Shown here: positions 43,762 through 51,920 of the stretch, in pieces
How positions within the stretch are numbered: position 1 is the stretch's first letter
Layout of the letters: every line of letters starts with the position of its first letter
Origin: Flavobacterium sp. KACC 22763
GTDB taxonomy: Bacteria; Bacteroidota; Bacteroidia; Flavobacteriales; Flavobacteriaceae
Assembly: GCF_028736155.1 (NCBI RefSeq)
Contig: NZ_CP117879.1
Location: 806,001-870,000 of the forward strand
DNA length: 64,000 nucleotides
Direction of reading: 5' to 3'
Notes under the pieces: generated by a model
The model's database searches: none
Told to the model about the DNA's origin: nothing
Seen by the model: the letters and a program-made list of their open reading frames with translations, nothing else
Position numbers and translations under genes: made by a program

Positions 43762-44883
43762 TTACAGTCCAAAACGGTATTGTAAACTTCCTAATACTTG
43801 AGTACGACTTCCTAAGAAACCGCATTCTGCACGAAACATAACATGTTTACTGAATTGATACTGGGATCCTATAATAAAGTTCCACATATCTTTAGGTCTT
43901 TTTTGAAGCGAGTATTGCACAGAAGAGCTTTCGGCTGTACTCAATGCCCCATCAAGAGTGGCAAGAATTGTCCCCGCTCTATCTAAAGCTCTGTCTGCCG
44001 TGTTGTGTTTGGCAATATTGACTGGATTTTTTTGCTCAGCTGGAGTCAAGCCATCCCACCAAGTATCTACTTTTGCTTGATTGTCAGACACCTTTTGAAG
44101 ACCGCTATCCACTTTCGCCTGTGCATTGGTTAAATCAATAAAATCAGATAATGGTAGATCTCCATTAGTATCACCAGAGATATGAACTCTAAAACCTCCA
44201 ACCCAAACCGCTATATTGGTGTCTGGTTTGTTGAATTTGAAAGTTTTCCCGAATCTCGGACCAAAAATATACGAAAAAGCAGGTTTATCAAGCGAGCTGA
44301 TATCAGTCCAAGCCATGTTCATATCAAGTGCAAACCAGCCTCCACCAATACCGATTGTAGGAGTCATACCAAGACCAAAAGTAGTGGCATTAAAATTGGC
44401 TTTAGTGCTAAAAGTGGCTATTTCAGACCAGTTGTTATTGGCATCAGGAACCCAGATACCTGCGTTAATTTTTGTTGAAGTATTGGCTTTTCCAAAAATT
44501 CCATAAATATTTAAAAACGGAAGAAGCCAGATATCAGGACGAATTGTTAGAGCACTTGCTTCTACTGTCGATTTATTAAATCGTACAATTTCGTCTAGAT
44601 TATATTGCGGGCCATGATTAAAACCAATTTGCAGATTATTGATTACAATTTCTGATTCCTGCCAAAACCAGTTTACAGATACTCCGGCAGAGTAGGGAAG
44701 TTTATATCCTTTTTGAGCTACTTTTTCTCCCCAGATTGGTAGAGCGTACGGGTATTTTTCGACTTTAAGACTATCTTTTAAATCTTCATTTTTTTTACCT
44801 ACAATTTTATCGGTATAAACCTGTCCAAAAATTTGCATGCTAAATAATAATAAAAAGGCTGATATCAGTGTGTTACATTTCAT
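43762..44883 (-). CDS. Predicted outer-membrane barrel protein
   Basis: This is a 373-residue exported protein with a signal peptide (MKCNTLISAFLLLFSMQIFG). It has many short aromatic-rich strands (INNLQIGFNHGPQYNLDEIV, LLPFLNIYGIFGKANT, FGLGMTPTIGIGGGWFALD, FSYIFGPRFGKTFKF, VWVGGFRVHISG) and ends YSLQKR to VLGSLQYRFGL, an outer-membrane-like C-terminal strand. Residues of about 250-320 form a helical insertion (AKVDSGLQKVSDNQAKVD), which would be an exposed loop. It is upstream of the second barrel gene in one operon. I cannot name a family. Confidence 0.72.
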   Translation of the reverse strand: MKCNTLISAFLLLFSMQIFGQVYTDKIVGKKNEDLKDSLKVEKYPYALPIWGEKVAQKGYKLPYSAGVSVNWFWQESEIVINNLQIGFNHGPQYNLDEIVRFNKSTVEASALTIRPDIWLLPFLNIYGIFGKANTSTKINAGIWVPDANNNWSEIATFSTKANFNATTFGLGMTPTIGIGGGWFALDMNMAWTDISSLDKPAFSYIFGPRFGKTFKFNKPDTNIAVWVGGFRVHISGDTNGDLPLSDFIDLTNAQAKVDSGLQKVSDNQAKVDTWWDGLTPAEQKNPVNIAKHNTADRALDRAGTILATLDGALSTAESSSVQYSLQKRPKDMWNFIIGSQYQFSKHVMFRAECGFLGSRTQVLGSLQYRFGL

Positions 44884-45177
44884 TGATTAGAGTGTTTTAA
44901 TGTTAATTAATTAAACTGCGAAAAATAAATATGTACTAATGCTATTGTGGGAATCTTTTTATTGGTATGCTAAAAGGTTTTACTATGAATTAAATATTAA
45001 GGCTTAAGAATGTGTTAATTAGTGTTAAAGTTAACGAAATTTTCTTACCTCCGACAAAAATTAAATGAGAAAATGATAAAAGCTTTAAAAATAATTTTAG
45101 GATATTTTTAAGTATTTTTCTTTTAGGAATTATTGCCATCAATTACCAATTAAAAAAATAATTGTATTTTTACAGCT

Positions 45178-45501
45178 GTGAAATGGATAACAGTCATATT
45201 ATCAATTTACCTGCTGGCATTGTCTAATATGCCATGCGCAGATATGGAAGTAAACAGTGCAATGCATAAAACGGCTCAGTTTGCTTCAGAAGACAATCAT
45301 TCTCACGATAAAACAAATGATTTATGTTCTCCGTTTTGTGCCTGCAATTGCTGTGGCGCACAGGTTTTAAGTTACCATTCTGCTGTAAGTTTTGAGTTTC
45401 CTAAAACTTACAATCAAATTTCAATTGCTTTACCAAGTTACAATTCTGTTTTTATTTCCAATTTCTACGGAAGTATTTGGCAACCCCCTCAGATAGCATA
45501 A
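45178..45501 (+). CDS. DUF6660-like small Cys/His-rich protein
   Basis: This 107-residue exported protein has a short signal-like N-terminus (KWITVILSIYLLALSNMPCA) and a cluster of metal-binding-type residues: SEDNHSHDKTND followed by CSPFCACNCCG. It starts with GTG at 45178; no ATG gives this frame a start. Such proteins (DUF6660) often precede CusA/CzcA genes in Flavobacteriaceae, so a metal-sensing or metal-binding role in the periplasm is plausible. It lies 108 bases upstream of the RND pump gene. Confidence 0.8.
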   Translation: MKWITVILSIYLLALSNMPCADMEVNSAMHKTAQFASEDNHSHDKTNDLCSPFCACNCCGAQVLSYHSAVSFEFPKTYNQISIALPSYNSVFISNFYGSIWQPPQIA

Positions 45502-45609
45502 TGATTGTGCCTGTTCGATAAAGATCGAAAACGGGCGAGAGAGTTGTGGACTTTCCACACATTTACAGACAATTTAATTGTCTAATTTCTCACGTCATTA
45601 TATATTCAA

Positions 45610-48600
45610 ATGTTAGATAAAATTATCAAGTTTAGTATACGAAACAAATTCGTCATATTATTATTTACCCTTGCGCTCATTGCTTGGGGAAGCTATTCGC
45701 TTAAAAAATTACCGCTCGATGCCCTGCCAGATGTAACCAACAATCAGGTTCAGATTATTACAACTGCACCAACACTGGCAAGTCAGGAAATAGAACAATT
45801 AATTACGTATCCCTTAGAAAGGGCCGTAAAAACAGTTCCAAATGTTATAGAACTCCGCAGTATTTCTCGTTTCGGATTATCGGTTGTAACCGTTGTTTTC
45901 GAAGATGATGTAGATATTTATTGGGCGCGTGAGCAGATTTTTCAGCGCTTAAAACAAGCGGAAGAAAATATACCAGATTATGTAGATTCTCCAGAGCTAG
46001 CACCAATTTCTACAGGTCTGGGAGAAATTTATCAGTACGATGTTTACGCCAAAAAAGGCTATGAAAACAAATACAGTGCAATTGAACTGAGAACAATTCA
46101 GGATTGGATTATTATTCCGCAATTGCAAGGAATTAAAGGAGTTGCCGAAGTAAGTTCTTGGGGAGGAAAACTCAAGCAGTTTGAAATTGCCGTAAACCCA
46201 AATATGCTCAATAGTTTGGGCGTTACAATTACCGAAATTTTTGAGGCTTTAGAAAAAAACAATCAGAATACGGGTGGAGCATACATCGAAAAAGACCAAT
46301 ACACGTATTTTATCCGCGGTGTCGGAATGGCAAAAGGCATTAAAGACCTTGAAAATGTAGTAGTAAAAAACCGTAACGGATCGCCTGTTTTGGTTCGCAA
46401 TGTAGCGCAGGTACGTGAAGGCATTGCGTTACGTTACGGAGCATCAACCAAAGACGGAAAAGGTGAAATTGTTTCGGGACTAGTTTTGATGTTAAAAGGA
46501 GAAAACTCCAGCGCAGTCGTTAATCGTGTGCATGAAAAAATGGCCCAGATTAACAAAAGCCTTCCAGAAGGAGTTGTTGCAGAAGCTTTTATTGATAGAG
46601 GAAAACTCGTTGACAATTCCATTAAAACAATTACAAAGAATTTATTAGAGGGAGCGTTAATCGTAATTTTTGTCTTGATATTATTCTTAGGAAATCTTCG
46701 CGCAGGATTAATTGTCGCTTCTGTGATTCCGTTGGCAATGCTGTTTGCCGTTATTTTAATGAATGCCTTTGGCGTAAGTGGGAACTTAATGAGTTTAGGT
46801 GCCATAGATTTCGGAATTATAGTCGATGGTGCCGTAATCATTGTCGAAGCCACAATGCATCATCTGCAGAAATTCAAAAACAAAAAAGAATTGACGCAGG
46901 AAGAAATGGACGATGAGGTTTATAATTCGGCTTCAAAAATCAGGAATAGTGCAGCTTTTGGCGAGATTATCATTTTGATCGTATATCTGCCAATTCTAGC
47001 TTTAATTGGAACAGAAGGAAAAATGTTCAAACCAATGGCTATGACAGTTGGTTTTGCCATTATAGGAGCATTTATTCTTTCGCTGACTTATATTCCGATG
47101 ATGAGTGCTTTGTTTCTTTCGAAAAAAACAGAACACAAAGAAAACTTCAGTGACCGAATGATTGCTTGGCTAGAAAACCGTTACACACCTTTATTGAATA
47201 AAGCTTTAGAGTTTAAAAAAGTGGTGCTTTCAGTTGCTGTGGGATTATTTGCCTTTGCTTTTATTGTTTTCCAAAATATGGGTGGTGAATTTATCCCAAC
47301 AATCGAAGAAGGCGATTTAGCAATCAATGCCACCATTATGACGGGAAGTTCGCTTACTCAAATGGTGGAAACGACTACAAAGTACGAACAGATTCTAAAA
47401 GCAAAATTCCCTGAAATCAAAACCATTGTAACCAAAATAGGTAGCGGTGAAATTCCGACCGATCCTATGCCGATTGAAAGTGGGGATTTAATTATTGTTT
47501 TAAAAGACAAAAAAGAATGGAGAAGCAAATATCGTAATTGGGAAGAACTGGCTAATGCGATGAAAGAAGAAATGGAAATTATTCCAGGAGCGAATATCGA
47601 AATTTCGCAGCCAATCCAAATGCGTTTTAACGAATTAATGACGGGAAGCCGATCTGATATTGCGATCAAAATTTTTGGTGACGATTTGGAAATTTTGGAT
47701 GCTAAAGCGGCAGAATTGATTTCGAAAATAAAAGGAATTGAAGGAATCGGAGATCTAAAAGCTGATAAAGTAACAGGTTTACCACAAATTACTATCAAAT
47801 ACGATTACGATAAAATCGCTCTTTACGGATTGAATATTTCAGATATCAACCAGATTATTCGCTCGTCTTTTGCTGGTGAAGTCGCTGGAAAGATTTACGA
47901 TGAAAGCAAACGATTTGATGTTGTGGTGAGAATGGATGAAAACAATCGTGGCGATATCACAGATGTGAGCAATTTGTTTATTCCGCTTCCGAACGGACAG
48001 CAAGTACCTCTTTCTCAGGTGGCTTCTGTTGAATACGAACAAGGTCCTGTGCAGGTCATCCGCGAAGACGGAAAACGAAGAATCACAGTTGGATTAAATG
48101 TTCGTGGAAGAGATATTAAAAGCGTTGTAGAAGAAATCCAGGTAAAATTGGATAAAAATTTTAAACTTCCTTCAGGCTATTATGTCACTTATGGCGGACA
48201 GTTTGAAAATCTGATTGAAGCTTCAAAAAGACTTTCTGTAGCCTTACCAATTGCTTTAGGACTGATTTTGGTCTTGCTATATTTTACTTTCAAAAGTGCC
48301 AAACAAGCACTGCTGATTTTTAGTGCGATTCCGTTATCAGCTATCGGAGGTGTTTTTGCGCTTTCGCTAAGAGGAATGCCGTTTAGTATTTCTGCCGGAA
48401 TTGGTTTTATTGCCTTATTCGGAATAGCGGTTTTAAACGGAATTGTACTGATTTCGTATTTCAATCAATTAAAAACAGAAGGTATTTCAGATCCGTTTCA
48501 GAGAATCCTGATCGGAACCAAAACACGTTTACGTCCTGTTTTAATGACCGCAGCCGTAGCTTCATTAGGATTTCTGCCAATGGCATTGTCGACAAGCGGC

Positions 48601-48729
48601 GGGGCAGAAGTACAGAAACCTTTGGCAACCGTAGTAATCGGCGGATTAATCTCAGCCACACTATTAACCTTAATAGTTTTACCGATTTTGTATTTATTGT
48701 TGGAGAGATTTAACCGCAGAGATAATTAG
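45610..48729 (+). CDS. czcA: Heavy-metal efflux RND pump, CzcA-type
   Basis: This is a 1039-residue inner-membrane RND transporter with the heavy-metal-efflux layout: twelve helices, large periplasmic loops and the signature PLDALPDVTNNQVQII at 35-50. The helix-4 proton relay DFGIIVDGAVIIVE at 400-413 (Asp400, Asp406, Glu413) is of the divalent-cation (Zn/Co/Cd) class rather than the Cu/Ag class. The second half repeats the pattern with LPIALGLILVLLYFTFKSAK. It pumps metal from the periplasm through the TolC-type channel encoded next. The operon continues with that channel (gap 135 bases) and the adaptor. Confidence 0.95.
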   Translation: MLDKIIKFSIRNKFVILLFTLALIAWGSYSLKKLPLDALPDVTNNQVQIITTAPTLASQEIEQLITYPLERAVKTVPNVIELRSISRFGLSVVTVVFEDDVDIYWAREQIFQRLKQAEENIPDYVDSPELAPISTGLGEIYQYDVYAKKGYENKYSAIELRTIQDWIIIPQLQGIKGVAEVSSWGGKLKQFEIAVNPNMLNSLGVTITEIFEALEKNNQNTGGAYIEKDQYTYFIRGVGMAKGIKDLENVVVKNRNGSPVLVRNVAQVREGIALRYGASTKDGKGEIVSGLVLMLKGENSSAVVNRVHEKMAQINKSLPEGVVAEAFIDRGKLVDNSIKTITKNLLEGALIVIFVLILFLGNLRAGLIVASVIPLAMLFAVILMNAFGVSGNLMSLGAIDFGIIVDGAVIIVEATMHHLQKFKNKKELTQEEMDDEVYNSASKIRNSAAFGEIIILIVYLPILALIGTEGKMFKPMAMTVGFAIIGAFILSLTYIPMMSALFLSKKTEHKENFSDRMIAWLENRYTPLLNKALEFKKVVLSVAVGLFAFAFIVFQNMGGEFIPTIEEGDLAINATIMTGSSLTQMVETTTKYEQILKAKFPEIKTIVTKIGSGEIPTDPMPIESGDLIIVLKDKKEWRSKYRNWEELANAMKEEMEIIPGANIEISQPIQMRFNELMTGSRSDIAIKIFGDDLEILDAKAAELISKIKGIEGIGDLKADKVTGLPQITIKYDYDKIALYGLNISDINQIIRSSFAGEVAGKIYDESKRFDVVVRMDENNRGDITDVSNLFIPLPNGQQVPLSQVASVEYEQGPVQVIREDGKRRITVGLNVRGRDIKSVVEEIQVKLDKNFKLPSGYYVTYGGQFENLIEASKRLSVALPIALGLILVLLYFTFKSAKQALLIFSAIPLSAIGGVFALSLRGMPFSISAGIGFIALFGIAVLNGIVLISYFNQLKTEGISDPFQRILIGTKTRLRPVLMTAAVASLGFLPMALSTSGGAEVQKPLATVVIGGLISATLLTLIVLPILYLLLERFNRRDN

Positions 48730-48782
48730 TAAATGAGAAAATTTGATAATTAGATAATTATTACTGTGTATCTAAAATAATT

Positions 48783-48862
48783 TCTCTCGCAGATTTCGCA
48801 GATCTGGCAGATTAATTTAAAAAGAAAAAATCTGCTTAATCTGCAAGATCTGCGGGAGACAA
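48783..48862. repeat. GCAGATT-word inverted repeat
   Basis: Left arm ctcgcagatttcgcagatct, right arm aatctgcttaatctgcaaga followed by tctgcgggaga, pair around an A-rich centre. It spans the gap between the RND and TolC-type genes and ends at the TolC-type start codon. The same words occur at 62484-62542. Confidence 0.85.
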
Positions 48863-48864
48863 AA

Positions 48865-50115
48865 ATGATAAAAATGAAAAATTCAATATATAAAAATCAA
48901 TCAAAAAAGTTTTGCTCCCGATGGCTATCGGGATTGCGGTTAATTGCGTTTCTATTGGTTACCATATCTTCACAAGCACAGCAAACTATAAGTCTAGAAA
49001 AAGCAATAGAACTAGCAAAATCAAACAACATCGATTTAAAAATTGCCGATAAAGAAATCGAAAAGCAAACCGTTCTCAAAAAAGCAGCTTTTCAGCCAGA
49101 TCCGTTACAAGTACAGTATCAGGGCGGTCAGTTCAATAGTGCCGATTACGATCATAATGTTTCGGTACAGCAGTTTTTTCCGTTAGGAAATATTACAAAA
49201 GCGAATCGACAATTGCAGGAAGAATTGGCAAAATTGGCCGAAAAACAAAAAGCGCTGTCTTCGTATGAAATTGAAAAAGCGGTTACGCTGGCCTATTATC
49301 AATATCTATATGGTGTTTCTATTCAGAAACTCAATTCAGAATTGAATGATATTTATACGAAGTTCTTGAAGAACGCTGAACTTCGTTTTAAAACGGGAGA
49401 AAGCGGAAACATAGAAGTAATTAGCGCTAAAGCTAAAGTAAAAGAAATTGAAACTCAGAAAGCGCAATTAGAGTATGATTTGGCAATCTATCAGAAACAA
49501 TTGCAGTTTTTTATTCAGACAAATGAAAATATTGTTCCTGACCAAAATACGGCTTTACAATATACTTTTATGGAGAATCAAGAAAACACAAAAGCTGAAG
49601 CTCTGATGACTGATTTCTATCAACAGCAGATTTCGGTTTATCAGAAAGAAGCTGGAACATTTAAAGCTTTACGTACGCCAAAAGTTGGTTTGGGATATTT
49701 TGCGCAAACTATTAATACTGAATCGCTTTTTCAGGGCTTTACAGCTGGATTGCAGATTCCGTTATTTGGAGGCGTTAATACAACAAAAGCAAAGGCGGCT
49801 GAAATTAGCATTTCGCAGTCACAATTGGCTTTAGATAAAAACAAAATGATGCTGAATCTGCAACGTGAAGAATTGAAAAATAACTTCGAAAAACAGCAAA
49901 AAAACTTAGCCTATTTCCAGAATGTAGGCCAGCAATATGCAAACCAGATTATAGAAACAGCGCAAAAAAGTTATGCCAATGGAGATATGAGTTATTGGTC
50001 GTACATCAGTTTTCTGAATCAGGCGATTGATATTAAAAAACAGTTTGCCGAGGCAACGCACAGTTATAACCAAAGTGCCATAGAACTTCAATTTCTAACC
50101 ATCAAAAACAATTAA
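48865..50115 (+). CDS. TolC-family outer-membrane efflux channel
   Basis: This 416-residue outer-membrane factor of the metal-efflux system has a signal peptide of about 39 residues, longer than usual, ending SSQAQ. Helical and strand segments of the TolC fold follow: ISLEKAIELAKSNNIDLKIA, AYYQYLYGVSIQKLNSELND, RFKTGESGNIEVISAKAKVK, SYANGDMSYWSYISFLNQAI. Residues about 15-26 (FCSRWLSGLRL) are encoded by a palindromic repeat unit at 48911-48940. The gene ends 2 bases before the adaptor start. Product and role as CzcC-like channel are well supported by context. Confidence 0.93.
   Translation: MIKMKNSIYKNQSKKFCSRWLSGLRLIAFLLVTISSQAQQTISLEKAIELAKSNNIDLKIADKEIEKQTVLKKAAFQPDPLQVQYQGGQFNSADYDHNVSVQQFFPLGNITKANRQLQEELAKLAEKQKALSSYEIEKAVTLAYYQYLYGVSIQKLNSELNDIYTKFLKNAELRFKTGESGNIEVISAKAKVKEIETQKAQLEYDLAIYQKQLQFFIQTNENIVPDQNTALQYTFMENQENTKAEALMTDFYQQQISVYQKEAGTFKALRTPKVGLGYFAQTINTESLFQGFTAGLQIPLFGGVNTTKAKAAEISISQSQLALDKNKMMLNLQREELKNNFEKQQKNLAYFQNVGQQYANQIIETAQKSYANGDMSYWSYISFLNQAIDIKKQFAEATHSYNQSAIELQFLTIKNN
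48911..48940. repeat. Palindromic repeat unit inside signal-peptide coding sequence
   Basis: The unit tttgctcccgatggctatcg followed by ggattgcggt contains an imperfect cccgatggctatcggg palindrome (48917-48932). The same unit, in reverse orientation, occurs at 50145-50174 in the next gene. It is in frame and is translated as FCSRWLSGLR. Confidence 0.88.
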
Positions 50116-50117
50116 AA

Positions 50118-51401
50118 ATGAAAAATATATCTAGTAGTTATTTAACCGCAATCCCGATAGCTATCGGGAGCAAAGGATTTACGCAAAGAGCGCAAAGTTT
50201 AATTTCCTTGCGTGCCTTGCGCTTTGTCTTTGCGTTCTTTGCGGTTATTTCTATAACAAGTTGCAATGAAAAGAAAACTGAAGAACCACAGGAAGAAGAA
50301 AAGTCAACTACAGAAGTAGCTTTAACGGAATCTCAATACAAAACTGTCGGAATTGAAACAGGTTCTGTAGAAGATAGAAACCTTAACAAAGTCATCAAGG
50401 CCAATGGCTACACGACAGTTCCTCCGCAAAATTCAGCTGAAGTTTCGACTTTAATTGGCGGAACAGTAAAGGATATTTTTGTTTTGGAAGGAACGTATGT
50501 AAATAAAGGGAAAGTTCTAGCAACGATTCAGAATTTGGAAGTTATAGGAATGCAGGAAGATTATCAGTCGGCTGTTGCCAATGTTGAGTATTTGCAGTTA
50601 GAATACAATCGTCAGAAAACATTAAGCGACGAAAATGTAAATCCGAGAAAGACTTTTCAGGAAGTAAAAGCCAAATTGGCTGCCGAAAGAGCTCGTGCAC
50701 AAGCTGCAAAAAATAAACTCGATGCTTTGCATGTCAATACAAAAGGAACAACCTCTGTAGTACCAATTGTTTCGCCAATAAATGGTTTTGTTGGAAAAAT
50801 CAATATTGCGAAAGGAGCTTTTGCCAACACTGGGATTTCGCTTTTTGAAGTGGTAGATAATAGTCAGATGCATTTGGATTTGAATGTATATGAAAAAGAT
50901 TTAGGTTCAATTTCGATTGGTCAGGTAATTGACTTTGTTTTAACTAATCAGTCGAATAAATCGATCAAAGGAAAGATATTTGGAATTAATAAATCTTTTT
51001 CTAACGAAAGTAAAACCGTTGCTGTACATGCCAAAATTGATCCTGCTGATGCCAAAGGACTAATCCCGGGAATGTATGTTTCGGCGAATATTAATATTAC
51101 GAATGCAACAGTTCCAGCGCTTCCAAAAGATGCAGTAGTCAAAAATGCAGACAAGTATTTCGTTTTTATTGAAGAAGCAGAACATGCAGAAGAAAAACAC
51201 GAGCATGCAGCAGGAGAAAAGGAAGAGACTCACGAGAAAGAAGTACACTTTAAAGCCATAGAAGTTATGCCAGGAACAACCGATTTAGGTTTTACTGAAG
51301 TGAAGTTCGTAAATGATATTCCAGCTAACGCAAAAATTGTAACGAAAGGGGCATTTTATCTGCTTTCAGCAATGAAGGGCGGAGGAGAGCATACGCATTA
51401 A
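50118..51401 (+). CDS. Efflux RND periplasmic adaptor subunit (CzcB-like), lipoprotein
   Basis: This 427-residue periplasmic adaptor joins the RND pump to the TolC-type channel. A lipoprotein signal ends at FAVISITSC with Cys49. Acidic linker, barrel-sandwich hybrid and helical hairpin follow: VIKANGYTTVPPQNSAEVST, VEYLQLEYNRQKTLSDENVN, TTSVVPIVSPINGFVGKINI. A His/Glu-rich insertion (AEHAEEKHEHAAGEKEETHE) near the C-terminus may bind metal. The N-terminal about 40 residues (TAIPIAIGSKGFTQRAQ and onward to LRFVFAFFA) are encoded by two intergenic-type repeat units. Without them the signal peptide would be ordinary in length. Confidence 0.93.
   Translation: MKNISSSYLTAIPIAIGSKGFTQRAQSLISLRALRFVFAFFAVISITSCNEKKTEEPQEEEKSTTEVALTESQYKTVGIETGSVEDRNLNKVIKANGYTTVPPQNSAEVSTLIGGTVKDIFVLEGTYVNKGKVLATIQNLEVIGMQEDYQSAVANVEYLQLEYNRQKTLSDENVNPRKTFQEVKAKLAAERARAQAAKNKLDALHVNTKGTTSVVPIVSPINGFVGKINIAKGAFANTGISLFEVVDNSQMHLDLNVYEKDLGSISIGQVIDFVLTNQSNKSIKGKIFGINKSFSNESKTVAVHAKIDPADAKGLIPGMYVSANINITNATVPALPKDAVVKNADKYFVFIEEAEHAEEKHEHAAGEKEETHEKEVHFKAIEVMPGTTDLGFTEVKFVNDIPANAKIVTKGAFYLLSAMKGGGEHTH
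50145..50247. repeat. Two repeat units inside signal-peptide coding sequence
   Basis: The first unit (50145-50174) is the reverse complement of the one at 48911-48940 and has the perfect palindrome tcccgatagctatcggga at 50152-50169. The second (about 50179-50247) is an inverted repeat of GCAAAG-type words: acgcaaagagcgcaaagt pairs with ctttgtctttgcgttctttg. Both are in frame. Confidence 0.88.
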
Positions 51402-51920
51402 ATTTTTTAAAGATGCTAAGATACTAAGATTCTAAGCTACTAAGGTTCTAAGGTTCTAAGTTTTATTAGAAGAATCTCGCAAAGACGCGAAGTCGCAAGA
51501 CAGATTTTATAAGATTAATATAAGTTGCCTCCAGCTTTAGCTGGAGGTGTTTAAAAAGATTGTAATGGGCTTTAGCCAAACTTGAGATTTTAGGCTAAAG
51601 CCCTCACACTAGATTCAAATAAATCTCCAGCTAAAGCTGGAGGCAATTGAAAAATAAATTTTGCCACAGATTTAAAGGATTACCATGATTTTTATTTAGC
51701 AAAGATTTAGCGGATTTTTTTAATCTTTTTAATCCTTTTAATCTGTGGCAAAAAAACTTTGCGTCTTTGCGACTTTGCGAGATTAATTCGCCACAGTTAA
51801 ATAAAAACTTAGTGTCTTTCTCGTAATAAACTTTACCACAAAATGCTTAAATTTAGGACATTATTTAAACAAAAAACTTCAGGCATTCAAAACATGAAAC
51901 CTGAAACATGAAACAAAAAA
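51402..51920. repeat. 519-base repeat mosaic, no gene
   Basis: In order: CTAAG words without a matching right arm (51406-51457); a GCAAAG/CTTTGCG outer shell (about 51475-51500 with 51757-51784); CCTCCAGCT hairpins as middle shell (cctccagctttagctggagg at 51528-51547, tctccagctaaagctggagg at about 51624-51643); a gggctttagcc/aggctaaagccc core hairpin (51567-51603); an inserted ttgccacagat/atctgtggcaa pair (about 51660-51752); and terminal aacctgaaac words (51896-51916). The downstream ATPase starts at 51921. Its promoter must lie within or next to this mosaic. Confidence 0.88.

Noticed and set aside
45505..45540. Hairpin-like sequence gcctgttcgat/atcgaaaacgggc between the DUF6660 and RND genes, as a possible terminator or metal riboswitch.
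   Set aside because: The stem is imperfect, no T run follows and no known metal riboswitch motif is recognisable.
51402..51920. Possible CRISPR array because of many short repeats in one gap.
   Set aside because: Repeats are inverted, of several families and not evenly spaced with unique spacers; no cas gene is present.
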